Shown here in pieces: positions 42,473-51,367 of a stretch of 64,000 bases of DNA. The DNA comes from an uncultured Selenomonadales bacterium (GTDB lineage Bacteria; Bacillota; Negativicutes; Selenomonadales; Selenomonadaceae): assembly GCA_947304355.1 (NCBI GenBank), contig CAMZAX010000010.1, positions 1-64,000 of the forward strand, written 5' to 3'. The translations under genes and the position numbers were made by a program. Each line of letters opens with the position of its first letter. The stretch's first letter is position 1. The notes beneath the pieces were generated by a model that made no database searches, was not told where the DNA came from, and saw only the letters and a program-made list of their open reading frames with translations.

Positions 42473-44281
42473 TTACTTAGCGGGCGGAGCAGCTATTTCA
42501 CCGCGCTGAACTTGCAGATTGAAAGCCGCCTCCATGATTTGACGACCAATCGGAACAGCTGAGCTTGCGCCGAAGCCGCCCTGTTCGACGATAACCGCGA
42601 CGCTGATTGTCGGGTAATCGAAAGGTCCGTAGCCGACGAACCAGCCGTGGTCTGTGCCCTGCGAATTTTCGGCGGTGCCGGTCTTGCCCGCGATGTCGTA
42701 GGGGAAACCGATAAAGTTGCGCGCAGCCGTGCCATTTACCGTGACGTCGTGCAAACCTTCCTGCACGAGCTGAATAACCCACGGCTCAACTTGCAATTCG
42801 CCGACGAGTTCGGGCTGAAAGTCCTTGATGACTTCCTTGTCCTGCGTGACGATTTGTCTGACGAGGTGCGGCTTGAAACGTTTGCCGTTGGCGGCGATTT
42901 CGCCCATGACCATTGCGGCTTGCAACGGCGTCACGAGGTTGAAGCCCTGACCGATTGCCGCGTCCATGATTTCCGACAGATAAAATTCGTCGCCGTAAAC
43001 GTCCCACTTGTATTCCTTCCAATCGGCAAGTCCCGGCGATTCGTAAGGCAAGTCAATGCCCGTCGTGGAGCCGAGCCCGAACATTCGCGCGTAACTTTCC
43101 AGCAAGTCTGCGCCGAGTCGATTGCCCATTTCGTAAAAGTAGACGTTATCGGAATGCGAAAGCGCGTCGTGGAAATTCAGCCAGCCGAGAGCTTCGCCGC
43201 CCGCGTTGCCCTTGGGAACGAGCCAATGCGTGCCGCTGTCGAAAATCAATTCGTCGGGGGTAACCTTGCCCGCCGCGAGAGCCGCCGTGCCCGTCACAAT
43301 CTTGAACGTCGAGCCGGGCGGGTATTCGCCGGTTATCGCCTTGTTGTCCATCGGGTGATACGGGTTGTTGTTAATGGCGTTCCAGTCCTTTGTCGAAATG
43401 CCGTGCGCGAAAAGATTCGGGTCGAAGGCGGGGCGACTTACCAAAGCAAGCACTTCGCCCGTCTGCGGATTCAAAACGACGGCAGCCGCCGCGTGACAGC
43501 TCAACTGCGATAACATGTCGTCTACGGCTTTTTCCGCCGCCTCCTGCAAATCTTTATCGATCGTCAAAATCAAGTCGTAACCGGGCTTGGGTTCCTTCTT
43601 GCCGAGGATTTGTACGGGCTTGCCCGCCACGTCGACTTCAACTTGTTCGCCGCCGTTTTCGCCGCGAATCTCCTTGTCGTAAATACGCTCAAGTCCGAAC
43701 TTGCCGATGATGTCGCCCGACTTGTAGCCCTGGTCTTTTTTCGATTCAAGTTCGGCGTCCGAAATTTCGCTGACGTAGCCGAAGGTGTGCGCGCCCTCCT
43801 GATTCAAAACGTAGCTCCGCAACGGCTGAACTTCAATGACGACGCCGGGGTAAAGTTCCTTTTGCTCCTCGATAATCGTAACGATGTCTTGCGTCACGTC
43901 GGGGCGAATGCGTATGGGGTCGAAGCCGAAGTGCACGGAAATTTTCTGTTCGATTTCCTCTTGCGGGACGTTCAAAAGCTTTGCGACGCGGGCGACGACT
44001 TCGGGCTTAATCGGTTCGGTGAGCGGCAGGAGCGACACCGAAAAGCCGGGGCGATTGGTAACGAGCAGCTGACCGTTGCGGTCGTAGAACGTGCCGCGCG
44101 GCGCCATTGACGGGATAATCCGAATGCGATTGCCGTCGGCGAGATGCGCGTAATATTCGCCGTCGTAAATCTGCAGGTAGCCGACGCGCGCAATCAGAAT
44201 CGCAATGACGAGCGTGACCATGATTGCCAGCGGTTTGAGCCGCCCGATATATTCTTCGCCGTTGTTGGGGTTGTCAATCAC
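42473..44281 (-). CDS. mrdA: penicillin-binding protein 2 (transpeptidase)
   Basis: 'YPPGSTFKIVTG' (SxxK), 'SDN', 'KTGTAE'; GTG 44281 after AGGAGG. Confidence 0.92.
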   Translation of the reverse strand: MIDNPNNGEEYIGRLKPLAIMVTLVIAILIARVGYLQIYDGEYYAHLADGNRIRIIPSMAPRGTFYDRNGQLLVTNRPGFSVSLLPLTEPIKPEVVARVAKLLNVPQEEIEQKISVHFGFDPIRIRPDVTQDIVTIIEEQKELYPGVVIEVQPLRSYVLNQEGAHTFGYVSEISDAELESKKDQGYKSGDIIGKFGLERIYDKEIRGENGGEQVEVDVAGKPVQILGKKEPKPGYDLILTIDKDLQEAAEKAVDDMLSQLSCHAAAAVVLNPQTGEVLALVSRPAFDPNLFAHGISTKDWNAINNNPYHPMDNKAITGEYPPGSTFKIVTGTAALAAGKVTPDELIFDSGTHWLVPKGNAGGEALGWLNFHDALSHSDNVYFYEMGNRLGADLLESYARMFGLGSTTGIDLPYESPGLADWKEYKWDVYGDEFYLSEIMDAAIGQGFNLVTPLQAAMVMGEIAANGKRFKPHLVRQIVTQDKEVIKDFQPELVGELQVEPWVIQLVQEGLHDVTVNGTAARNFIGFPYDIAGKTGTAENSQGTDHGWFVGYGPFDYPTISVAVIVEQGGFGASSAVPIGRQIMEAAFNLQVQRGEIAAPPAK

Positions 44282-44337
44282 GTTGAATCCTCCTGCCAAA
44301 AAAATCTTTAAAATCAGCGACACGCCGCGTAACTTGA

Positions 44338-44501
44338 GGGCGCGCATGGACGCGCGCCCGCCCGCGTTGAAAGCCGGAAGCTTTCACAGCGGGCATACTG
44401 CATTTCGGGTTGCGCGGACGTTGCGGCAGTTGTGACCTAACGCCCCTGCGAGGCGGCCTTTCTTTTTGCTACTTTTTCTTTGGCCGCACAAAGAAAAAGT
44501 A
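44338..44501. repeat. cluster of three strong hairpins in the mrdA upstream region (possible dispersed repeat)
   Basis: GGGCGCGC-ATGGAC-GCGCGCCC 44338-44359; GCCCGC-gt-TGAAAGC-CGGAA-GCTTTCA-ca-GCGGGC 44360-44394; TACTTTTTCTTTG-GCCGCA-CAAAGAAAAAGTA 44470-44501. Confidence 0.75.
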
Positions 44502-44556
44502 GATCCTAAACATTAAAGTCAATGAAACGTTGAATCAGCGGGACGACCGCCGCCGA

Positions 44557-44970
44557 TTATTTAAGCTCCGTGCCTTCGACTTCGCCCGTCCAATCGATCA
44601 GCCCGCCAAATTCATAAACGCGCTTGTAGCCGTGTTCGACGAGAATTTTAGCGGCATCCTCCGCGCGGCGTCCCGTCCAACAGTAAACCAAAATCATTGC
44701 GTCCTTGTCGGGCAACTTTGAGAAATCGTCGGCGCGCAAGTCGTCAATCGGAACCAACAGCGCGTCGGGAATGTGTTTCTTTTCGTACTCTTCGGGCGTG
44801 CGCACGTCAAGGACAATCGCGTCGGGGCTTGACGCAATCATCGCCTGCGCCTCGTCCTGCGTGATGTGTTTGTATACATTGCCGCCGCAACCGGTAAGGA
44901 ACAAGGAACAAGCGACAAGGGACAAGATTACAAGAAAAACATTACGCATTACGCATTTCGCATTTCGCAT
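44557..44970 (-). CDS. rhodanese-like domain lipoprotein
   Basis: lipobox LTGC; 'IVLDVRTPEEYEKKHIPDALLVPIDDL', 'ILVYCWTGRRAEDAA'; start could be 44970 or 44949. Confidence 0.88.
   Translation of the reverse strand: MRNAKCVMRNVFLVILSLVACSLFLTGCGGNVYKHITQDEAQAMIASSPDAIVLDVRTPEEYEKKHIPDALLVPIDDLRADDFSKLPDKDAMILVYCWTGRRAEDAAKILVEHGYKRVYEFGGLIDWTGEVEGTELK
44898..44925 (-). repeat. heptanucleotide array TTGTCCC/TTGTTCC (4 units) in the signal-peptide codons of the rhodanese lipoprotein
   Basis: plus strand GGAACAA GGAACAA GCGACAA GGGACAA. Confidence 0.9.
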
Positions 44971-44974
44971 TATC
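44940..44974. repeat. heptanucleotide array CATTACG/CATTTCG (5 units) across the kinase stop codon and lipoprotein start
   Basis: CATTACG CATTACG CATTTCG CATTTCG CATTATC. Confidence 0.9.
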
Positions 44975-47873
44975 GCAAGACCTCCGTGAGTGTTTCGATC
45001 ATCTTTTGAATGTCAAGCGGCTTGGCAATGTGGCTGTTCATGCCGGCGTCCTTGGCGGCCTGTATGTCCTCGGTGAAGGCGTTGGCAGTCATAGCGATTA
45101 TCGGAATCTGCGCGAGCTTCGGATTTTTGAGTTCGCGAATTTTTTTCGTCGCCTCGTAGCCGTTCATTACGGGCATTTGAACATCCATAAGCACGCAGTC
45201 GTAATCGCCGGGATTGGACGCCGCAATCTTTTCGTAAGCGACTTTGCCGTTCTCCGCCGTATCGAGCGCGAAACCGAATTCCGAAAGAATCAGCGACGCA
45301 ATTTCGCGGTTGACTTCGTTGTCTTCGACAAGGAGCAACTTAACTTTGCTGAAGTCAATGTACGGCGCGTCGGCGGCTTTTTGTTCGGTGTCAACTTCGT
45401 CGGGGTCGTCGACGACGGGGAAATCGACGCGGACGATAAATTCGGTGCCCTTGCCCAGTTCGGTTTCAACGTCAATGGTGCCGCCCATAAGTTCGACGAT
45501 GCTTTTGGTGATTGACATGCCGAGCCCCGTGCCTTGGATGTTGCTTACGGTGCGGTCGCGTTCGTAGGCGGCGAAAACTTTTTTTGCGAATTCGGGCGTC
45601 ATGCCCATGCCGGTATCTTTGACGCGCAATTCGTAGGAGCCTTTTGATTCGTTGCCGCCCGTCTGCTTGAGCGTGACGGTGACGCAACCGCCTTCGGGCG
45701 TGAACTTGAACGCATTGCTTATCAGATTCAGCAGGACGCGATTGAGGCGCGGCGTGTCGCACATTACGGTTTTGTTCATGACGTGTTCGGCGTTTACGGC
45801 GAAGTCAATGTTCTTGGTTTTCATTTGCGTGGCGAAGAGATCGTAGACTTCGTTCAACGCCTTGACGAGGTTTGACTTTTGCAGGTCGAGTTCCATTTTG
45901 CCCGACTCAATGCGGCTCATGTCGAGAATATCGTTAATCAGCGCGAGCAGGTGGTTGTTCGACGCCTCAATCTTGTCTAGGTAGTCGCGCGTCTTTTTCG
46001 GCAAGCCGGGTTCCTTTTTAATCAGATTCGTGTAGCCGATAATGGCGTTCATTGGCGTGCGGATGTCGTGGCTCATGTTCGACAGAAAAGTTGACTTCGC
46101 TTTATTGGAACGCTCCGCTTGAACTTTTTGGACTTCCATATTGCGTTCGCGGCGCATCATCAAGTTGTAGATGTTGAACATGATAAACAGCGAAATCATG
46201 ACAAGAATCATCTGCATGAAGTTATGGCGCGTCAAAGAGTCGCTGACGAATTGCATTTGGTGTTGCAGGTAGAATTGCGAATCGGCCTTTTCGCGGTCGG
46301 TCGGGGGCACGCCATGTTCGTTGAGTTCTTCGGTGTAGTATTCGCTCAAGTTGCCCAAAACGACTTTGGCGGCGTCGCTGGTCGCCTCGCGCACCCACAG
46401 CATCGACGTGAAGAAAATCAGGAACAGCAACGCAATCCAAGAGATTGTCGACTTGCCGAAACGCCGTTGCTCGTCGTCGCGCTGAAAAATGTAGCGGAAG
46501 AACACGAAGCCCAAGATGCTCCACAGAATCAGAATCAAATAGCTTTCCGTCGACATCGCGCTGACCGTCCAGACGTTGGGCACCATGAAGTACAGGAAAA
46601 AAATCAGCGACACCACGCAGCCGATTGCACCCGTGATTTGCGGCAGTTCCTTGCCGATTTGCCGCGCAGTGATTATCGTGACCAGTGATGTGTAAGTATA
46701 ATCGATTGTCGCGCCGATTGTGTTCACGTCGATAATCCAAGCGATTGCCGTGCGCCCCAGGAACGGTATCGGCAACGACAACAGCATTATAAACAGGACG
46801 GCATTCATAGGCGTGCGGTTTTTGTTGAGCTTGCCGAACCACGCGGGCAACAAGTCGTCGCGCGTCAACGCAAAGATTAATCGGCTTGCGGCAATGTAGT
46901 TGCCGACCAAGCCCGTCACGACGCCGCAAACGCACGTAACTGCCAAAATCACAAGCCCCGTGTCGCCCATAAAAAAATGCACCGCGTGAAACGTCGGCAA
47001 GCCCTCAAGCCCGTCGTAAGCGTCAAGGTTGCCGATATACTCCGTCCAATCGGCGCAACCTGCAGGCAACGTCGACACGGCAAGAATCGTCAGGAAAGTG
47101 TAAGCCAATGCCGCCGCCACGACCGCGCAGAAAAAAATCGCGAACGTCCGCTTTATGGAAAAGGTGAAACCCTCCGCCGACTGCGACACCGACTCGAAGC
47201 CGACGAATGCCCACGGCGCAAGCACGACGATTCCGAAGACTGCCGCGAACGAATCGCCGCTTTCGGGCGGGAAGGCGGGCGCGATTGCAAAAATGTCGAC
47301 GCCGCTCGAAACGACCGCGCCGATACCGATAAGCACGCCGCCGAAAAGGATTATCGCCGCGACGGTTTGCACCCAAGCTGCCAACTTGCCGCCGTACATG
47401 CAGACCGCGCCGAACAGCCACAGCGCGCCCAAACTCAACAGAGCCTCGCCAAGCCAAATGTCAAAGCCCGCTATCGTGTAGTGAAAGCCGAATTGAAACG
47501 TGTCGCCCAAAAAGTTGCGGAAGATAATCGGGAGCGCGGTCGCGTTCGCCCAGGTTATCGCTATGTAAACCAGAATCAAAAACCACGAACTCAGAAAGCC
47601 GTGGTCGTAGCCCAGAACTTTTTTCGCGTATGAGTAAGTGCCGCCGGCGTCGGGATAGCGATTCATCATGAAGTGGTAATTGTATCCGATAATCAGCATG
47701 ATGATGCCGCCGATTGCCATGCCCAGCGCGGTGCCCAAAGGTCCGGCTATCGGCAAGAACGTCGTGCCCGGCATGACGAACGCGCCCCAGCCGACTGCGC
47801 AACCGAACGACAATGCCCAGACGTTCAGCGGCGACAAGTAAGGTTTCAACTTCGTATTTTCTGCAGTATCCAT
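44970..47873 (-). CDS. APC-family amino acid permease fused to hybrid histidine kinase and receiver
   Basis: N-terminal ~480 aa polytopic APC-like; 'NKAKSTFLSNMSHDIRTPMNAIIGY' HisKA; 'GTGLGMSITKSIVELMGG'; REC 'LLVEDNEVNREIASLIL...VLMDVQMPVMNGYEA'. Confidence 0.9.
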   Translation of the reverse strand: MDTAENTKLKPYLSPLNVWALSFGCAVGWGAFVMPGTTFLPIAGPLGTALGMAIGGIIMLIIGYNYHFMMNRYPDAGGTYSYAKKVLGYDHGFLSSWFLILVYIAITWANATALPIIFRNFLGDTFQFGFHYTIAGFDIWLGEALLSLGALWLFGAVCMYGGKLAAWVQTVAAIILFGGVLIGIGAVVSSGVDIFAIAPAFPPESGDSFAAVFGIVVLAPWAFVGFESVSQSAEGFTFSIKRTFAIFFCAVVAAALAYTFLTILAVSTLPAGCADWTEYIGNLDAYDGLEGLPTFHAVHFFMGDTGLVILAVTCVCGVVTGLVGNYIAASRLIFALTRDDLLPAWFGKLNKNRTPMNAVLFIMLLSLPIPFLGRTAIAWIIDVNTIGATIDYTYTSLVTIITARQIGKELPQITGAIGCVVSLIFFLYFMVPNVWTVSAMSTESYLILILWSILGFVFFRYIFQRDDEQRRFGKSTISWIALLFLIFFTSMLWVREATSDAAKVVLGNLSEYYTEELNEHGVPPTDREKADSQFYLQHQMQFVSDSLTRHNFMQMILVMISLFIMFNIYNLMMRRERNMEVQKVQAERSNKAKSTFLSNMSHDIRTPMNAIIGYTNLIKKEPGLPKKTRDYLDKIEASNNHLLALINDILDMSRIESGKMELDLQKSNLVKALNEVYDLFATQMKTKNIDFAVNAEHVMNKTVMCDTPRLNRVLLNLISNAFKFTPEGGCVTVTLKQTGGNESKGSYELRVKDTGMGMTPEFAKKVFAAYERDRTVSNIQGTGLGMSITKSIVELMGGTIDVETELGKGTEFIVRVDFPVVDDPDEVDTEQKAADAPYIDFSKVKLLLVEDNEVNREIASLILSEFGFALDTAENGKVAYEKIAASNPGDYDCVLMDVQMPVMNGYEATKKIRELKNPKLAQIPIIAMTANAFTEDIQAAKDAGMNSHIAKPLDIQKMIETLTEVLR

Positions 47874-47976
47874 ATAACGGGCACCGCTCTCCTTCCGAAT
47901 TTTTTATCGTGATTATACACGAATCGAAGGCAAAGTAAAGTTGCCGCCTGCCTTGACGCGCCACGCGGGGGAATTT

Positions 47977-48681
47977 TTATTTTGTCAGCGCGATAAAGGT
48001 TTCCTCAAGCGAATGACCCGCGCAGAGATTTTCGGTCGTGTCAAGTGCCGCAAGCCGTCCGCGATTCAAAATCGCCACGCGGTCGCACAAAGCCTCCGCC
48101 TCCTCGATGTAATGCGTCGTCAACACGATTGTTATGCCCTGCGTCTTCAAGTCGGTTATCAGTTCCCAAATTTTGCGGCGGACTTGCGGATCAAGCGCGA
48201 CAGTCGGCTCGTCCAGGAACAAAATTTGCGGGCGGTGAATCAGCGCGCGGACGATAAGCAATCGCCGTTTCATGCCGCCCGAAAGCTCGCGCACGAAGGA
48301 GAGCCGAACTTTTTCCAGCTCAACGAACTTCAGCAGCTCGTCAATTCGTTCGCGACGTTCAAGCTTCGGTAAGCGATGCAGGCGCGCATGAAGTTCCAAA
48401 TTTTCTTCAACGGTCAAGTCTTGGTCGAAGTTCAGATGTTGCGGCACGACGCCGAGCAGGCTCTTGATAAAAATTTCGTTGCCGGGAATCGGTCGCCCGT
48501 CGAAAAGAATTTGCCCCGCCGTCGGTTTCAGTTGGAGCGTCAAAAGTTTAATCGTCGTGGTTTTGCCCGCGCCGTTCTTGCCCAAAAGCCCGAAGACTTC
48601 GCCGCGTCGAATCGTCAAGCTCAAGCCGTCGACAGCTCGCACCGCCCCGAAAGTTTTTTCCACGCCCAAAAGTTCAAGCAC
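47977..48681 (-). CDS. ABC transporter ATP-binding protein (no permease gene adjacent)
   Basis: 'GLLGKNGAGKTTTIKLLTL', 'LSGGMKRRLLIVRALIHRPQILFLDEPTVALDP'. Confidence 0.88.
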   Translation of the reverse strand: MLELLGVEKTFGAVRAVDGLSLTIRRGEVFGLLGKNGAGKTTTIKLLTLQLKPTAGQILFDGRPIPGNEIFIKSLLGVVPQHLNFDQDLTVEENLELHARLHRLPKLERRERIDELLKFVELEKVRLSFVRELSGGMKRRLLIVRALIHRPQILFLDEPTVALDPQVRRKIWELITDLKTQGITIVLTTHYIEEAEALCDRVAILNRGRLAALDTTENLCAGHSLEETFIALTK

Positions 48682-48808
48682 AAATGTCACTCCCCTGCAA
48701 ACTTTTACGCCGCACAAGTTGAAAGATTAATTTTCGTGGTGTACAATATAAATCGCACTTATTGTAACTTATTTTTCCGGGCTCTTCAAACCAAAGGAAG
48801 TGACGCAA

Positions 48809-49678
48809 ATGGAGCTGAGACAACTGGAGTATTTTCAGATGGCAAGCCGTTTGAAAAACATCACTCGCGCCGCGAGAAAGCTTCGAGTTTCACAGCCGAA
48901 CATCACCGTAGCAATAAAAAAATTGGAAACTGAATTGGGCGTTCAACTTTTCGACCGCAGTCAAAAGCAACTGACCTTGACGCCCGAAGGCGCGGTTTTC
49001 CTTAAGCGAATCGAAATCGCGCTTCGAAATATCGACGACGCCATTTTGGAAGTCAACGACTACAAGCAACTGCAAAAGGGCACAATTAAAATCGGAATCC
49101 CGCCGATGATGGGCGCGTATCTGTTCCCGAAAGTGTTTTCGGGTTTTCGTCGCCTGCACCCAAAGCTTGACGTTTTGCTTTACGAGGAAGGCTCGCTGAC
49201 GATTCGCGAAAAGCTCGAAAGCGACGAACTCGACTTCGGAATCATAATCGTGCCCGACGCCGCGCCGAATCTGAACGTCTTGAAGATGATACGCAAGCAA
49301 CTTATGGTTTGCGTGGCGGAAGACAGCCCGCTCGCCGCCAAGGACGCGATTAAGCCCAAAGACATTGCCGGTGCCGATTTAATCATGATGAAAGAAGGCT
49401 CGTATCTTCGCGAAGTCGTGCAAAGCAAATTGTCCGCGCTGAAAATCACGCCGCGCACCGTCCTCGAATCGGGGCAAATCGTCACGATAAAGGGTCTAGT
49501 CGCTCACAAAGTCGGAATCGCCTTCCTGCTCGACTTCATTTGCGACGACACTCTGGGACTGAAAGCCGTCCCGTTCAGTGAGCCGATTTACGTCGACATC
49601 GGGCTGGCGTGGAAAAAAGATCGTTACGTCTCCAAAGCCGCGCAGGCGTTCGTAGATTTTTGCAAGCAACCGCTGTAA
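48809..49678 (+). CDS. LysR family transcriptional regulator
   Basis: 'MELRQLEYFQMASRLKNITRAARKLRVSQPNITVAIKKLETELGVQLFDR'. Confidence 0.93.
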   Translation: MELRQLEYFQMASRLKNITRAARKLRVSQPNITVAIKKLETELGVQLFDRSQKQLTLTPEGAVFLKRIEIALRNIDDAILEVNDYKQLQKGTIKIGIPPMMGAYLFPKVFSGFRRLHPKLDVLLYEEGSLTIREKLESDELDFGIIIVPDAAPNLNVLKMIRKQLMVCVAEDSPLAAKDAIKPKDIAGADLIMMKEGSYLREVVQSKLSALKITPRTVLESGQIVTIKGLVAHKVGIAFLLDFICDDTLGLKAVPFSEPIYVDIGLAWKKDRYVSKAAQAFVDFCKQPL

Positions 49679-49702
49679 CGGAACGAGGAATCAACATTGC
49701 AG

Positions 49703-50638
49703 ATGAAAAAATTTTTGCCGCTGATTTTGTCGGCGTGCGTGCTGTTGGGCGGCGGCGTCGTCGAAGCGAAAAAATTTCCGCGCCCCGTGCTGACCGCCGA
49801 ATTTGAGCAAATGGACTTCGCGCAGCTTTACCCGACGTACTCTTGGCAGCCTATACCGAAGACCGAATTCTACATGGTGCAGGTCGTCAAAGTTGAGGCG
49901 GCGCGCGACAAAATCGTCCGCGAACTGTTAAACACGGAGGGTTTCGATCGCATGACGGATTGGACGCCCTTCACGGAGCCCGGCGAATATTATTGGCAAG
50001 TGCGCGTTGTCGACAGGAACCGCAAGCCGTTGAGCGATTGGTCGGAGAAAAAATTTTTCACGGTGACTGCGCCCGTCAAATACGCGGTGCTCGGCGACAG
50101 TATCAGTCACGGCGGCGCGGCTTACATTCCCGCAGGACAGCTTTCTTGCCAATGGGAAACTTATTGCGACGTGCCGATTAAAAACTTGGCGCGCAGCGGC
50201 GACACCACGAAAACGATGCTTGACCGTTTCGACAACGACGTTCTGCCGTTCAAGCCGCAGGTGTTGCTTATCATGGCGGGGATTAACGACATTCGCACGG
50301 GAGCCGCCGCCGAAGCCGTCATAAAAAATCTTGAGGCGATTCGCGACAAATGCCTTGCCAACGACATGACGCCCGTCTTTTGCACGCTGACTTCGATGAA
50401 TCCCGAACTTATTCGCAGCAGAGGAATTCATTTGACCGACGGCGATTGGCGGCAGGAGCGCGAGAAAGTCAACTTTTGGATAATGCGCACGCCGTACTTT
50501 ATCGACGTTGCGCCCGCGCTTACCGACGAGTTCGGATACCTGCGCGCCGAATTCACGCCCGACGGTTTGCATCCCGCCCTGCGCGGCAAAAAAATAATCG
50601 GCGAAATCATTGTCGACTACCTTAGAAAAAATTTTTGA
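49703..50638 (+). CDS. exported SGNH/GDSL hydrolase family protein
   Basis: signal peptide; 'AVLGDSISHGG', 'MAGINDIRTG', 'DGLHPALRGKKIIGEII'. Confidence 0.88.
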   Translation: MKKFLPLILSACVLLGGGVVEAKKFPRPVLTAEFEQMDFAQLYPTYSWQPIPKTEFYMVQVVKVEAARDKIVRELLNTEGFDRMTDWTPFTEPGEYYWQVRVVDRNRKPLSDWSEKKFFTVTAPVKYAVLGDSISHGGAAYIPAGQLSCQWETYCDVPIKNLARSGDTTKTMLDRFDNDVLPFKPQVLLIMAGINDIRTGAAAEAVIKNLEAIRDKCLANDMTPVFCTLTSMNPELIRSRGIHLTDGDWRQEREKVNFWIMRTPYFIDVAPALTDEFGYLRAEFTPDGLHPALRGKKIIGEIIVDYLRKNF

Positions 50639-50651
50639 TTCGGAATCTGTA

Positions 50652-50684
50652 ATGCCCCGGATTCGGCGCGGGGCGTTTTATTTT
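50652..50684. terminator. terminator between convergent SGNH hydrolase and tcdA
   Basis: GCCCCG...CGGGGC followed by GTTTTATTTT. Confidence 0.7.
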
Positions 50685-51367
50685 GCGCTGATTAAATCGT
50701 TGACGACTTCGCCCGCCATAATCAAGCCGGCGACACTCGGCACGAACGCGACGCTGCCGATAAAATTTTTGACGGGGCGCGGCGGCTCGTCCGACCAAAC
50801 AACTTTTAAGCGTGCAATGCCGCGTTCCTTGAGTTTCTTGCGCATGATTTTGGCGACGGGGTCTGTCGTCGTTTGAAAGATGTCGCCGACCTTGAATCGT
50901 GTCGCGTCAAGCTTGTTGCCCGCGCCCATGCTCGAAATAATTTTGACGCCGCGCCGCGTGCACTCTTCGACCAGAAAAATTTTCGCGGTCAGCGTGTCAA
51001 TCGCGTCGACGACGTAATCGTATCGGCAAATAAAAAAATCCTCGACGGGCTCGCCGGGCAATAAAAATTTCTGAATCGCGTCGATCTGCGCGGCGGGATT
51101 GATGTCGTGAATTCGTTCGCGCATGACTTCGACTTTCGACCTGCCGACCGTCGACGTGAGCGCGTGCAGTTGCCGATTGATGTTCGTGGCGTCAACGTCG
51201 TCCTTGTCGATTAAAATCAAATGCCCGATGCCCGAACGCGCCAAAGCCTCGACAGCGAACGAACCGACGCCGCCCACGCCGAATACCGCGACCGTCGACG
51301 CGTTAAGCTTGGCAACGTTCTCCGCGCCGATTAAAAGCTTGAGCCTGTGAAATCTGTCGTCGTTCAT
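50678..51367 (-). CDS. tcdA: tRNA threonylcarbamoyladenosine dehydratase (ThiF/E1-like)
   Basis: 'VAVFGVGGVGSFAVEALARSGIGHLILIDKDDVDATNINRQLHA'. Confidence 0.9.
   Translation of the reverse strand: MNDDRFHRLKLLIGAENVAKLNASTVAVFGVGGVGSFAVEALARSGIGHLILIDKDDVDATNINRQLHALTSTVGRSKVEVMRERIHDINPAAQIDAIQKFLLPGEPVEDFFICRYDYVVDAIDTLTAKIFLVEECTRRGVKIISSMGAGNKLDATRFKVGDIFQTTTDPVAKIMRKKLKERGIARLKVVWSDEPPRPVKNFIGSVAFVPSVAGLIMAGEVVNDLISAK

Noticed and set aside
42647-43513. 288-aa plus-strand ORF opposite mrdA
   Set aside because: Antisense shadow ORF without motifs.
44460-44501. Simple terminator for the rhodanese gene
   Set aside because: It lies upstream of the rhodanese gene's neighbour rather than having a clear U-run after the stem in the needed orientation, and two more hairpins adjoin it; reported as a structured repeat instead.
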